Shown here: positions 26,977-36,170 of the stretch, in pieces
Layout: each line of letters begins with the position of its first letter
Position numbering within the stretch: the stretch's first letter is position 1
DNA from: WVYX01 sp039586815
Lineage (GTDB): Bacteria; Gemmatimonadota; Gemmatimonadetes; Gemmatimonadales; GWC2-71-9
Reading direction: 5' to 3'
DNA: 64,000 nt
Assembly: GCA_039586815.1 (NCBI GenBank)
Contig: JBDHJR010000012.1
Coordinates: forward strand, 1 to 64,000
Notes under the pieces: model-generated
Told to the model about the DNA's origin: nothing
The model's input: only the letters and a program-made list of their open reading frames with translations
Database searches by the model: none
Made by a program: the position numbers and the translations under genes

Positions 26977-29900
26977 GCCAGCACCTCATTCACCAGCCGC
27001 TCCTGCTCCGCGCGGTGCGCCGCGGGGTATCCCTCAGCCGGGCTGGAACGCTCGGGTCGCGAGACGTGCCGCACGGAGATGTCGTCCCCTGCCAGCTCGA
27101 TGAGATGCGGCACCACCCACTTGCGCGCTCCCATGTTCGTCGGCTCCTCCTGAAGCCAGACGATCTCATCGAGCTTCGGGAATGACGCGATGAGCTGATG
27201 CAGGTGGCCTTCGGGAAACGGATACAGCAGCTCGACGCGGCCAACGGCTACGTGTCCGGCTGCGGCGCGCCGCTCCGAGGACACAACGTCGTAGTAGACC
27301 TTGCCGGAGCAGAGCACGAGGCGCCGCACGTCCTCGCGCGACCCGGGCAGCGCGGGGTCGTCGAGTACCGGGTGGAACGCTCCGGAGCACAGTTCTTCCA
27401 GCGGTGACGTGGCCTGTGGCAGACGCAGCAGGCTCTTGGGAGTCATGATGATGAGCGGTCGCGGCTCCTGGTGCCTGGCCTGTCGCCTGAGCAGGTGGAA
27501 GTACTGCGCGGGCGTAGAGCAGTTGGCCACGCGGATGTTGCCCTCCGCGCCGAGCGCGAGGTAGCGCTCCAGCCGCGCGCTCGAGTGCTCCGGACCCTGG
27601 CCCTCGTACCCGTGGGGCAGCAACAGCGTGAGGCGCGACGTCTGTCCCCACTTGGCCAACCCCGCGATGATGAACTGGTCGATGATCACTTCGGCCGCGT
27701 TGGCGAAGTCGCCGAACTGCGCCTCCCACAACACCAGCGCGTACGGCGTGGCCACACTGTAGCCGTACTCGAAGCCCATCGCTGCGTACTCCGAGAGCGG
27801 CGAGTTGTAGAGCTCCATCGGTGCGCGTGAAGTGGAGAGATGCTGGATCGGTGTGAACGGTGCGCCCGTATCGGCGTCGAACAGCGTGAGGTGGCGCTGG
27901 CTGAACGTGCCGCGCGCGGTGTCCTGTCCGACCATGCGGAGGGCAATCCCGTCGGCCAGGAGTGAGCCGAGCGCCAGCGCCTCCGCGTGGGCCCAGTCGA
28001 GCCCCTCGTCCTCTTCCACGATCGTGCGCCGCCGGTCGAGCACCCGCTGGAGCTTGCGGTTCACATGGAAGCCATCGGGTGCCGAGAGGAGTTCGTCATT
28101 CAGCTTGACCAGGACCTCTCGCTCCACCGCTGTCTCCGGATCGGTCGCGGCCACCCACATGCCGGTAATGCGGTCGGGCTCCTCGCCCTCCTCCCCCGCC
28201 TTCGCGAGATCGGCCTTGAGCTTGGCCTGTGTCTCGCTGAGCGCGTTGTACACTTGATCCGTGAGCTGCTCGGCCTGCTCTTCGGTCACCACTCGCTGAT
28301 GTACGAGTTGCTGCGCGTACAGCTCACGCACCGTGGGATGCCCGTCGATGCGCTGGTACATCATGGGCTGGGTGTAGCGCGGCTCGTCGCCCTCGTTGTG
28401 CCCGTGGCGCCGGTAACCCACCAGGTTTAGCACCACGTCCCCACGGAACTTCTTGCGGTACATCATGGCGAGCTGCACCGCTGCGAGGCACGCCTCGGGA
28501 TCGTCGGCGTTGACGTGCACAATCGGGACGTCGAAGCCCTTGGCCATGTCGCTCGCGAAGTCGGTGCTGCGTGCGTCACGCGGGTCGGTGGTGAATCCCA
28601 CCTGATTGTTCGCGATGATGTGCAGCGTGCCGCCGGTGCCGTAGCCCTCGAGCCGGGCCAAGTTGATGGTCTCGGCCACCACGCCCTGGGCCGCGAACGC
28701 CGCGTCGCCGTGAATGAGGATGGGGAGGACACGCACCGGGTCGTGGTCTGCTTGGACGCCGGCCCGGTTGGTCTGCCGCGCGCGGGCGTTACCCACCACC
28801 ACCGGGTCCACCGCCTCCAGGTGGCTCGGGTTGGGCATGAGTGTCACCGCGACCTTGTCACCGCGCGACGTCTCGAGGATGCCGTCCGCTCCGTGGTGGT
28901 ACTTCACGTCGCCCGTACCGCCCACCGGCGTGAGCGTCTCCTCAACCTCGCGACCGCCCTCGAACTCGGCGAGCAGCGTCTCATACGGCAGCCCCAGGAT
29001 GTGGGCCAGCACGTTGAGGCGCCCGCGGTGCGCCATGCCGACCACCGCTTCGCGGGTGGTCTGGTCGGCGGCCAGATCGAGCGCCCGGCGCAGCATGGGA
29101 ACCAGCATGTCCAGCCCCTCGATGCCGAAGCGCTTGTGGCCCAGGTAGTTGCGGTGGAGGAAGCGCTCCAGCACATCCACGTGGCTCAGCTCGGCGAGCA
29201 GCTCCTGCCTTCTCTCGTCGGATAGCGGATGCCGGTGCTCGCCCGACTCGATCACGCGGCGGAGCCACACCCGCTCCTCGTGACTCGCGATGTGCTCGAT
29301 CTCGTAGGCGATGGTGCCGCAGTAGATCTCGCGCAGGCGCGGCAGCACGTCCTCCAGCGTCTCGCCCCCGACGTACGCGCGTAGCACGTCGGCTGGGATC
29401 TGCCGCATGATCTGCGGTGTGAGATCGAGGTGCGCCGGGTCGAGTGCCGGGTCGCCGCGGGGCTCCGTGCCCAGCGGGTCGAGCTGAGCCGCTAGGTAGC
29501 CATGCGTGCGGTGGGCGCGTACCAGCGACATGGCCGCGGCCACGTGATACAGCATGTCCTGAGTGAGTCCCTCTGCCGCAGCAGCAGCGGCACCCGGCTT
29601 GGGCGCCGCCGCCACGCCGGCTGCCACCGCCGTTTCCGCCGCGGCTAAAGTCGCCGCATCGATCTCCATCGCCTTGGCAATCGTGCGGTAGAAATCCTCC
29701 TCGCCGTTGAGCAGGCGGTCCACCAGCAGCAGGAACTCGCCCGACTCGGCTCCCTGGATGATGCGGTGGTCGTAGGTGCTGGTGACGGTCATCAGCTTGG
29801 CGCCGGCGACGTCACGGATCGCGCCGGTGGCAATGATCGATCCCTGCCCCTTCATGAGACGCGGCACCGAGGCCACGGTCCCGATCGTACCCGGGTTGGA

Positions 29901-30578
29901 GAGGGTGATGGTGCCGCCCATGTAGGCGTCAGGCAGCAGCTTGCCGTCGCGCGCGCCGGCCACGATGCGCTCGTACTCCTCGTGGAACTCACCGAAGCTC
30001 ATGGCCTCGGCCCGCTTGACCACGGGGACCATGAGCCTGCGGGAGCCGTCCTTCCCCACGGTGTCCACCGCGAGGCCGAGGTTCACGCTCCCGGGATCCA
30101 CCTTGAAGTGGTCTTCGCCCGACTGCGCGACGGCCCGAATCATGGAGGGGTATTGCTGCGCGGCCTGCACCAGGGCCCAGCCGATGAAGTGCGTGAACGA
30201 GAGCTTGAGTCCCCGCGGCTTGAGCTGCCGGTTGAAGGCGGCGCGCACCGCCCAGAGCAGCGCGACGTCCACCTCGCGGAAGGAGGTCGCCGTGGGGATC
30301 TCGAGCGACGCCTCCATGTTCTGCAGCAGGCGCAGCGCCGGACCCTCGATGGGCTCGCCTGGGGCGGGTGCGGGTTCTGGCTTGGGTGGCGCGGATTCCG
30401 CCGCCGGAGGCTGGACCGTTGAAGCCTGCGCCGCCCCGGCAACCGGCTCCTCGCCCTCGAATCCGTTATCGAACAGCCTGCGCCACTCCTCCGGGACCGA
30501 AGCGGGGTCTCGGAGGTAGTCCTCGTACAGGGCCTGCGCGAAGCCCGAGTTGACTGTCTCGAAGATGTTCTCGAACAA
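26973..30578 (-). CDS. kgd: fused E2-E1 2-oxoglutarate dehydrogenase (Kgd/OdhA type)
   Basis: A 1201-residue fusion known from Actinobacteria and some other phyla. Residues 1-40 match the E1 N-terminal helix (FAQALYEDYLRDPASVPEEW). An Ala/Pro/Glu linker follows. An acyltransferase (E2) domain spans about 85-310, ending in TSTYDHRIIQGAESGEF. The thiamine-dependent E1 part then includes GMAHRGRLNVLAH, the ThDP motif region and NNQVGFTTDPRDARST. There is no lipoyl domain, as in Kgd proteins. It oxidises or decarboxylates 2-oxoglutarate in the TCA cycle. The TTG at 30578 gives the conserved start MFENIFETVNSGF, with no clear Shine-Dalgarno. Confidence 0.95.
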   Translation of the reverse strand: MFENIFETVNSGFAQALYEDYLRDPASVPEEWRRLFDNGFEGEEPVAGAAQASTVQPPAAESAPPKPEPAPAPGEPIEGPALRLLQNMEASLEIPTATSFREVDVALLWAVRAAFNRQLKPRGLKLSFTHFIGWALVQAAQQYPSMIRAVAQSGEDHFKVDPGSVNLGLAVDTVGKDGSRRLMVPVVKRAEAMSFGEFHEEYERIVAGARDGKLLPDAYMGGTITLSNPGTIGTVASVPRLMKGQGSIIATGAIRDVAGAKLMTVTSTYDHRIIQGAESGEFLLLVDRLLNGEEDFYRTIAKAMEIDAATLAAAETAVAAGVAAAPKPGAAAAAAEGLTQDMLYHVAAAMSLVRAHRTHGYLAAQLDPLGTEPRGDPALDPAHLDLTPQIMRQIPADVLRAYVGGETLEDVLPRLREIYCGTIAYEIEHIASHEERVWLRRVIESGEHRHPLSDERRQELLAELSHVDVLERFLHRNYLGHKRFGIEGLDMLVPMLRRALDLAADQTTREAVVGMAHRGRLNVLAHILGLPYETLLAEFEGGREVEETLTPVGGTGDVKYHHGADGILETSRGDKVAVTLMPNPSHLEAVDPVVVGNARARQTNRAGVQADHDPVRVLPILIHGDAAFAAQGVVAETINLARLEGYGTGGTLHIIANNQVGFTTDPRDARSTDFASDMAKGFDVPIVHVNADDPEACLAAVQLAMMYRKKFRGDVVLNLVGYRRHGHNEGDEPRYTQPMMYQRIDGHPTVRELYAQQLVHQRVVTEEQAEQLTDQVYNALSETQAKLKADLAKAGEEGEEPDRITGMWVAATDPETAVEREVLVKLNDELLSAPDGFHVNRKLQRVLDRRRTIVEEDEGLDWAHAEALALGSLLADGIALRMVGQDTARGTFSQRHLTLFDADTGAPFTPIQHLSTSRAPMELYNSPLSEYAAMGFEYGYSVATPYALVLWEAQFGDFANAAEVIIDQFIIAGLAKWGQTSRLTLLLPHGYEGQGPEHSSARLERYLALGAEGNIRVANCSTPAQYFHLLRRQARHQEPRPLIIMTPKSLLRLPQATSPLEELCSGAFHPVLDDPALPGSREDVRRLVLCSGKVYYDVVSSERRAAAGHVAVGRVELLYPFPEGHLHQLIASFPKLDEIVWLQEEPTNMGARKWVVPHLIELAGDDISVRHVSRPERSSPAEGYPAAHRAEQERLVNEVLA

Positions 30579-30701
30579 GGGTGCCGACCGGAGTCGCGGG
30601 TGCCGTTCACCAGAAGGAAGGAAGGTAGAGCGGTCGAGGTTCCCCGTCGAGTGCGCCGCGGCCGCTGGCGTCCCGCGCGCCCCCGCCGTAGGCTCAGCAG
30701 C

Positions 30702-31175
30702 ATGTACACAGCCGTGCGCCACTTCCTCGCCGCCTGGGCCCACGAGTCGGCCGAGACCGCCCGGGTGATGGCCGCGCTCACAGACACTTCCCTGGGGCGG
30801 CGCATAGCCGAGGGATACCGCAGCTTGGGTGAGCTCGCCTGGCACGTCGTGGTGTCGCAGCGGGAGATCCTGGGAAAGACCGGACTCGAGTGGGACGCGC
30901 CCTCCAAGCGCGATCCGGCTCCCGAGCGTGCAGCCGCGATCCACTCTGCCTACGTGGACGCCGCCAAGGCGCTCGCCGCTGCGGTGGAGCAGCGGTGGGA
31001 CGACACTACTCTGGCTGTGCGGGACTCGATCTACGACCGGGATTGGCCCCGCGGGGTCACCCTCGCAGTCATGCTGCACCACGAGATCCACCACCGCGGG
31101 CAGATGACTGTGCTGATGCGGCAGGCTGGGCTTCGGGTGCCGGGAGTGTACGGGCCGTCGGCGGATGAGAAGTAG
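30702..31175 (+). CDS. DinB-like (DUF664 type) putative metal-dependent protein
   Basis: A 157-residue four-helix-bundle protein. The DinB metal-site histidines are visible: LAWHVVVSQREIL near residue 46 and MLHHEIHHRGQMTVLMRQAG near residue 125, the latter highly typical. Family members are probably thiol transferases or unknown hydrolases, with no clear link to DNA damage. The ATG at 30702 follows a GGCTCAGCAGC leader without a strong Shine-Dalgarno. It is divergent from the 2-oxoglutarate dehydrogenase gene. Confidence 0.85.
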   Translation: MYTAVRHFLAAWAHESAETARVMAALTDTSLGRRIAEGYRSLGELAWHVVVSQREILGKTGLEWDAPSKRDPAPERAAAIHSAYVDAAKALAAAVEQRWDDTTLAVRDSIYDRDWPRGVTLAVMLHHEIHHRGQMTVLMRQAGLRVPGVYGPSADEK

Positions 31176-31182
31176 GTGAACG

Positions 31183-31199
31183 TCCCCCCCTTGGGGGGA
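31183..31199 (+). terminator. GC-only hairpin after the DinB gene
   Basis: TCCCCCC and GGGGGGA form a seven-base-pair stem starting eight bases after the DinB stop. There is no T-run, so termination is uncertain. A second hairpin, CGGGCG/CGCCCG, lies at about 31204-31229. Both precede the beta-barrel gene and could also belong to its leader. Confidence 0.35.
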
Positions 31200-31277
31200 A
31201 CCTCGGGCGGCGTTGCAGCCTTTCGCCCGTATGGCATCGCGCTTTCTATTCAAGGACGCCCAACATCAGGAGGTTTC

Positions 31278-31844
31278 ATGAGGAGTTTGACGGTCGGATC
31301 GCTCACAGTCGTTGCCGTGCTGCTCGCCGGCACGAGCCAGCTCGCCGCCCAGACCCCGTTCGTGGCGTTCTCCGGCGGCGCCACACTAAGCGAATTCGAT
31401 GGGGTCGACATTGACAGTAAGTGGGGTATGACTGCCGGAGGCGTCGTCGGATTCCGCCCCTTGGGATATGTGATCACGAACCTGGAAGCCAACTGGATCC
31501 AGAAGGGCAGTGGCGACACACGGCTCCAGTACATCGAGCTTCCGCTGCTCATTGGTGTCGGTACGAAGGGCGACCTGCGGGTCGGCATCTACTCGGGGAT
31601 CGGGATCGGGTTCGCCGTCAGCTGCAGCGGCCCGTCCGTACTGGCAGGAGTGACCTGCGATCGCAAGAACAGCACCGAGTGGTCCTGGCCGATCGGCGTG
31701 CAGGCAGGGGGGAACATCGACCCGGCGACGTTCTTTGCTCTCGATGTGCGCTACTCGGTCGGACTATCGGAGGTGTTCGAGGCGTCCGATGTCACCAACC
31801 GCACCTGGCAGTTTCGGGTATACGTGGGAAGGTGGATCGGCTAG
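31278..31844 (+). CDS. secreted outer-membrane beta-barrel-like protein
   Basis: A 188-residue protein with a clear Sec signal peptide: MRSLTVG, a hydrophobic core and a QLAAQ cleavage region near residue 22. The mature part alternates hydrophobic and polar residues in beta-strands (FVAFSGGATLSEF, LRVGIYSGIGIGFAV, FALDVRYSVGLSEV) and ends in FRVYVGRWIG, as in small outer-membrane barrels of the PorT/OmpA-like type. The Shine-Dalgarno AGGAGG is perfect and four bases before the ATG, a strong start. The function is unknown. Confidence 0.82.
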   Translation: MRSLTVGSLTVVAVLLAGTSQLAAQTPFVAFSGGATLSEFDGVDIDSKWGMTAGGVVGFRPLGYVITNLEANWIQKGSGDTRLQYIELPLLIGVGTKGDLRVGIYSGIGIGFAVSCSGPSVLAGVTCDRKNSTEWSWPIGVQAGGNIDPATFFALDVRYSVGLSEVFEASDVTNRTWQFRVYVGRWIG

Positions 31845-31867
31845 TAGGGATCGCGAGCGTAGGAAAC

Positions 31868-31892
31868 AGCGCCCGGCACGGGGCCGGGCGCT
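31868..31892. terminator. strong hairpin between converging genes
   Basis: AGCGCCCGGC and GCCGGGCGCT form a perfect ten-base-pair stem with a five-base loop. It lies between the converging beta-barrel gene (end 31844) and membrane-protein gene (end 31949). There is no T-run on either side. It may act as a bidirectional terminator. Confidence 0.5.
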
Positions 31893-31948
31893 GGAGCAGT
31901 CCCACTGCGGTTAGTGCCCAGCGGCTTGAGGCTGCCCAGCCTGCAGCG

Positions 31949-32383
31949 CTACGCCGCCGCTGGCGTGGCGAAGCTCAGCAGGCCGACCAGAAACAGCAGA
32001 TACGAAACGCCCCCCATCACCACCGTCGTAACGACCCAGATGAGTGCCGCCTCCCGCCACATGCACGAGAACACCACCTTGTACATAGCAATCGGGATGA
32101 TGCTGTAGGCCAATGCGAGCGCCACTACTGGTGGCGCCTGCAGGTAGAGCCCGAACACAGCGAGCGCAGCAAGTGACAGTGGCCCGATGAGTAGCTGGGC
32201 AACGAACGCCTTGGCGTAGGTCGGGTTGGAGATGTTGTTGATCTTCTTGGCCGTGAACCCGACGACGATTACGCTGACGATGCCGAGGATCGTGAGGCCG
32301 AGCCAGACGGCCCCGACCACGTCACCGGCACTGGGGCCCTGCTGCGATGCCTGAGTGATGAGGGCGAGCACGGAAGCGTTCAT
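31949..32383 (-). CDS. four-helix membrane protein, paralogue of 32395-32841
   Basis: A 144-residue protein with four predicted membrane helices. A central SIIPIAMYKVVFSCMWREAALIWVV stretch parallels IIPIIVYKLVFQSTWVQAVLIWIV in the next gene, so the two are tandem paralogues. Short basic loops (TAKKINNISNP) separate helices one and two. No family is recognised. The ATG at 32383 is preceded by GGAGTCGCAG with GGAG at a suitable distance. Eleven bases separate it from the paralogue upstream. Confidence 0.75.
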   Translation of the reverse strand: MNASVLALITQASQQGPSAGDVVGAVWLGLTILGIVSVIVVGFTAKKINNISNPTYAKAFVAQLLIGPLSLAALAVFGLYLQAPPVVALALAYSIIPIAMYKVVFSCMWREAALIWVVTTVVMGGVSYLLFLVGLLSFATPAAA

Positions 32384-32394
32384 CTGCGACTCCT

Positions 32395-32841
32395 TCACGT
32401 GAGGGGCATGTCGAGCTTCGAGTCGAGCCACGCTCCCAAGCTCATGGCACCTAGGGCCAGCAGCGTGGCGGCCACGGCCTCGACCAGGAGCACGACGATC
32501 CAGATGAGGACGGCCTGCACCCAAGTCGATTGGAAAACCAGCTTGTAGACAATGATGGGGATGATCGCGGCCACAACTACGAGTACGGGGCCCATCGAGA
32601 GTCCCACGACACCGCTCAGGAGGGCGACCCCTCCGACCGAGCCGATGTTCTTGAACACCGTGGCCCACAGGGCCAGCGCGTAACCGGCGTCGACCACTTT
32701 GACGCGCCGCGCCGCGAGGCCGGTGATTAGGACACTGATTCCGAAGAGAAGTGCGTAGACGACGCCGAGTAGCAGTGCCTGGGTCAGGCTGACGTCGGCG
32801 GTTTCTTCCTGAGCGAACGCTGCGAGGAGCGTGATCTCCAC
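32395..32841 (-). CDS. four-helix membrane protein, paralogue of 31949-32383
   Basis: A protein of about 148 residues with four membrane helices. It shares the IIPIIVYKLVF...LIWIVVLLV core with its downstream neighbour, including the conserved YK pair. The GTG at 32841 was chosen because it gives a length close to the paralogue. A GTG at 32871 would add ten charged residues. Hydrophobicity is high throughout, with a small basic loop (AARRVKVVDAGY). The function is unknown, and nothing in the neighbourhood points to one. Confidence 0.72.
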   Translation of the reverse strand: MEITLLAAFAQEETADVSLTQALLLGVVYALLFGISVLITGLAARRVKVVDAGYALALWATVFKNIGSVGGVALLSGVVGLSMGPVLVVVAAIIPIIVYKLVFQSTWVQAVLIWIVVLLVEAVAATLLALGAMSLGAWLDSKLDMPLT

Positions 32842-32916
32842 GTTTGTGCGCCCGTGCCGGCAAAGTTGCACAAAAGTGGTTGCATTTCGGGTTGCGTCAA
32901 GGGCTTCGCCGCTAGA

Positions 32917-34218
32917 TCACCCCACCCGTCGTGTCTTCCTGCGCATGAAGTCCATCAGGATGTACTGCCCCAGGGTCATCGTGTTGGTGAAGTAGGCCTT
33001 GCCTCGCGCGATCTCACACACGCGCTTCACGAACTCCACCAGCATGCGCTCCCGGGCGAGCATGAACGTGTTGATCATGATCCCCGAGCGCTTGCAGACC
33101 GACACCTCGCGGTAGGTCTCCTTCAAGATCCGCGGGTCGAGGCCCATGGAGTTCACGTACACCCGTCCATCGGGTTGGGTGAGTGCCGAGGGCTTTCCGT
33201 CGGTGATCATGATGATCTGCCGCATGTCCTTCTTCTGGCTCAGCAGGATGCGACGGGACAGCCTCAGGCCCTCGGCGGTGTTGGTGTGGTAGGGTCCCAC
33301 CTGCGCTCTGGCCAGCCTGGCCAGCGGGATCTCCTCGGCAGTGTCGTGGAACAGCACCACGCGGATCGAGTCGCCGGGAAACTGGGTACGGATCAGGTGG
33401 GTTAGCGCAAGCGCCACCTTCTTGGCCGGCGTGAAGCGGTCCTCGCCGTACAGGATCATCGAGTGGGAGCAGTCCAGCATCAGCACCGTGGCCGCGCTGG
33501 AGCGGTAATCCGACTGGTGCACCATGAGGTCTCGGTAGTCGAGCTCTAGCGGCACCTTCAGCCCACCCCGCGCGATCGCGTTGGTGAGGGTCGACGGCAC
33601 GTCCAGATTGAGCGTGTCGCCGAATTCGTAGGGCTTGGATATCGCCTCCGCCTCCACTCCGGTGGCGAGGTGCGAGGTGTCGTGTGCTCCGAAGCTGGAC
33701 TTGCCCACGCTGCCGAGCAGGTGCCTGAGTGCGCGGTACCCCAGGAAGTCGAGTGCCTTGTCCGTGAGGTTGAACTCGACGTTCTGCGCTGCCTGCTTCG
33801 CCTGTCCCCCCGGCCCGAACGCCTGCTGGTGACTGTCGGGCATCTGCGGCGCGTCGCCCACGTTTAGGTAGCCCTGCTCGATGAGCTTCTGCACTACCTG
33901 GTCGATGAGGTCGGCCAGCTGCTGCTGAATCTCGGCATCGCGCTGCTCGTCACCGGTGGATTCACCGCGCAGCACCTGGAGCATCTCCGGGGTGAGCTTG
34001 CCGGACTCCGTGAGGGCCTGCACGATCGCCTGCTTGAGCGCGTCGAGCGAGTTGTCGCCCTCCTGCTCGTCGCCGAAGGAGCCCCAGTAGGGGTGGTGCG
34101 CCGGTCCCCCGGCGAACCCCGACTGCAGCAGGAAGTCGCTCAGCTGATCCAGCAGATCCTCGAGGTTGACCGCGTCGAGGAGTTGCGGGATGTACCGCGA
34201 GTAGGTGGTGTAGCGCAT
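32917..34218 (-). CDS. VWA domain protein (CoxE-like)
   Basis: A 433-residue protein. The N-terminal half is acidic and helical with repeated QLADLIDQVVQKL-type heptads. The C-terminal half is a VWA domain with a MIDAS motif in MLDCSHSMILYGEDRFTPAKK (D-x-S-x-S), a later FHDT strand and ITDGKPSAL. Such proteins usually pair with a magnesium-chelatase/MoxR type ATPase. A candidate partner is at 36171-37634, two genes upstream. The ATG at 34218 has GGAG a few bases upstream. The client of such ATPase/VWA pairs is generally unknown. Confidence 0.88.
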   Translation of the reverse strand: MRYTTYSRYIPQLLDAVNLEDLLDQLSDFLLQSGFAGGPAHHPYWGSFGDEQEGDNSLDALKQAIVQALTESGKLTPEMLQVLRGESTGDEQRDAEIQQQLADLIDQVVQKLIEQGYLNVGDAPQMPDSHQQAFGPGGQAKQAAQNVEFNLTDKALDFLGYRALRHLLGSVGKSSFGAHDTSHLATGVEAEAISKPYEFGDTLNLDVPSTLTNAIARGGLKVPLELDYRDLMVHQSDYRSSAATVLMLDCSHSMILYGEDRFTPAKKVALALTHLIRTQFPGDSIRVVLFHDTAEEIPLARLARAQVGPYHTNTAEGLRLSRRILLSQKKDMRQIIMITDGKPSALTQPDGRVYVNSMGLDPRILKETYREVSVCKRSGIMINTFMLARERMLVEFVKRVCEIARGKAYFTNTMTLGQYILMDFMRRKTRRVG

Positions 34219-34275
34219 GCCGCTCCGTCGTTACCCTTCTTCTTGGTAAACTGAAACCCATATGAAGTTCTCGCA

Positions 34276-35526
34276 ATGACTCTTGACGACCGGCCCGAGA
34301 TCCGACCGCCGCCCCCGCGCCCGCGGGCGTTCGGCGCGCTCAGGCACCGCAACTTCCGCCTGTTCTACGGCGGCGTGGTGGTGTCGTTTCTCGGGTTCTG
34401 GATGCACCGGGTGGCCCAATCCTGGCTGGTGCTGGAGCTCACCGACTCGGCGTTCTACGTGGGGCTGGTGGAAGCGCTGGGGTGGCTGCCGGTGCTGGTG
34501 TTCTCGCTCTACGCCGGTGCGCTGGCCGACCGGGCGTCCAAGCGCCATCTCCTCCTGGTGACGCAGCTCGGCGCGGCGGCAAGCGCGCTCGCGCTGGCGG
34601 CATTCGTGATGCTGGGGATGGTCACCATATGGCACGTGGCGGTGCTGGCGGCACTGCTCGGCGTGGCGTTCGCGTTCGACATACCGGCGCGCCAGTCGTT
34701 GGTGGCCGAGCTGGTGGGTCGCGAGGACCTCACCAACGCGGTGGCGCTCAACGCCTCGGCGTTCAACGGGAGCCGGGTCGTGGGGCCCGCGATCGCCGGT
34801 GTGCTCATAGCGGCGGTCGGAGTGGGCGCGTGTTTCCTGATCAACGGGCTGAGTTACCTGCCCGTGGTTGCCGCCCTGCTCGTGATGCGGTTGCCGCCGC
34901 ACCGGCCGGCCGCCGAGCGGCGCTCCGCCTGGGCCGACATACGCGACGGGCTGCGGTTCATCCTGGCGGACGAGCGTCTCAGGGCGCTGATCATCAACGT
35001 CGCGACCATCAGCATCTTTGGATTGCCGGTGCTCGTGCTGATGCCGGTGGTGGCCCGCGACGTGCTCGGGCTCGGCGCGGTGGAGTTCGGATGGATGATG
35101 TCGGCCGTGGGCCTCGGCGCGGTTACCGGCGCGCTGAGCCTCGCTGTGTTCGGCCACCGGGTGCCGCGCGGTCGGCTGCTGGCCGGCTCGTCGCTCGCGT
35201 ACGGCATCATCGTCGTGCTGTTCGCGGCATCGCGCTCTCTGCCGCTGGTTCTGGCGCTGCTCACGCTCCTGGGACTGGCGCTGATCGTTACTGCGGCGCT
35301 GTCCAACACTCTGCTCCAGACGATCGCTCCCGACGAAATGCGGGGGCGCGTGATCTCCCTCTACGCGCTGGCATTCGTGGGGATCAGCCCGTTCGGCTCG
35401 GTAGCCGCAGGCGCCGCGGCCGAGCGGTTCGGGACGCCGCTGGCACTGATGGTGGGTGGGGCCGTGTGCGCGGTGGGTACGGCGCTGGGGGTGTTGCGCT
35501 CGAGGGCGATTGCGGACACGCGATAG
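34276..35526 (+). CDS. MFS transporter, EntS-like (MFS_3)
   Basis: A 416-residue major facilitator with about twelve membrane helices. The N-terminus FGALRHRNFRLFYGGVVVSFLGFWM and the loop YAGALADRASKRHLLL (a motif-A form, G-x-L-A-D-R) are typical of the MFS_3 subgroup that includes the enterobactin exporter EntS. A second motif-A-like segment and FIGISPFGSVAAGAAAERFG lie in the second half. Substrate cannot be predicted. It is the only plus-strand gene inside the minus-strand VWA, kinase-like and AAA cluster, and it almost abuts its convergent neighbour (5 bases). Confidence 0.9.
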   Translation: MTLDDRPEIRPPPPRPRAFGALRHRNFRLFYGGVVVSFLGFWMHRVAQSWLVLELTDSAFYVGLVEALGWLPVLVFSLYAGALADRASKRHLLLVTQLGAAASALALAAFVMLGMVTIWHVAVLAALLGVAFAFDIPARQSLVAELVGREDLTNAVALNASAFNGSRVVGPAIAGVLIAAVGVGACFLINGLSYLPVVAALLVMRLPPHRPAAERRSAWADIRDGLRFILADERLRALIINVATISIFGLPVLVLMPVVARDVLGLGAVEFGWMMSAVGLGAVTGALSLAVFGHRVPRGRLLAGSSLAYGIIVVLFAASRSLPLVLALLTLLGLALIVTAALSNTLLQTIAPDEMRGRVISLYALAFVGISPFGSVAAGAAAERFGTPLALMVGGAVCAVGTALGVLRSRAIADTR

Positions 35527-35531
35527 ACCGC

Positions 35532-36167
35532 CTACACCCAACCTCGCGCTCTAGCCGCCTCCTCTATGAGCTCCGCGCACTGCTCGTAGCTAAACACCGC
35601 TGTGTTCAGCACGAGGTGGTAGTTGGTGGCGTCTTCCCACTGCCGCTGGTAGTTGGCCTTGACGTAGCGGCGGCGTCCGTCGTCGACCTTGTCAACGCAG
35701 TCTTCCGCCTCCTTGGCACTCACGCCGAGCCGCTCCGCGGCGGCCCGTACGCGCGACTCGCGCGGCGCCACGACGTACACGTGCAAGCTGTCCTCGTGTT
35801 GCGCCAGGTGTGCCTGTGCGCCCCGGCCCACCATGATGAGCCGCTCATCCTGCCGTACGGCCTGGTTGATCACCGCCTCGGTCGCGCGCACGAGGTCTGC
35901 TTCGCTGCCGAACTGCGGCTCGGCCGGCGCGCCCGTGGCGACGAACACCTCGGGCGACGAGATGGCGAGCGCGCGCGCCAGCCGCTCGGCGAGCCCGGGG
36001 ACCCGCTCCTCGCGCTCCTCCACCTCCTTGCGGGTGAGCCCTGCCTGCCGTGCAACACGATCCACGAACTCGTTGTCGACCAGCGTCCATCCCAGACGCT
36101 CGGCCACGAGCCTGGCGATGTTGGATCCGCCCGAGGCGTACTGCCGTGAGACGGTGATGACCGGCAT
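35532..36167 (-). CDS. cytidylate kinase-like family protein
   Basis: A 211-residue P-loop protein of the cytidylate-kinase-like family. The N-terminus VITVSRQYASGGSNIARLVAERLGW is the family's P-loop form (ISRQ.GSGG), then VDNEFV and IMVGRGAQAHL. It differs from true cytidylate kinase, so its substrate is unknown. The gene lies three bases after the AAA ATPase gene on the same strand and is probably co-transcribed with it. Confidence 0.85.
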   Translation of the reverse strand: MPVITVSRQYASGGSNIARLVAERLGWTLVDNEFVDRVARQAGLTRKEVEEREERVPGLAERLARALAISSPEVFVATGAPAEPQFGSEADLVRATEAVINQAVRQDERLIMVGRGAQAHLAQHEDSLHVYVVAPRESRVRAAAERLGVSAKEAEDCVDKVDDGRRRYVKANYQRQWEDATNYHLVLNTAVFSYEQCAELIEEAARARGWV

Positions 36168-36170
36168 CGC

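Noticed and set aside
30579..31253. A 1426-residue reading of the 2-oxoglutarate dehydrogenase with a 225-residue N-terminal extension.
   Set aside because: The extension is antisense to the DinB gene and has shadow-frame composition. The family N-terminus begins at the TTG at 30578.
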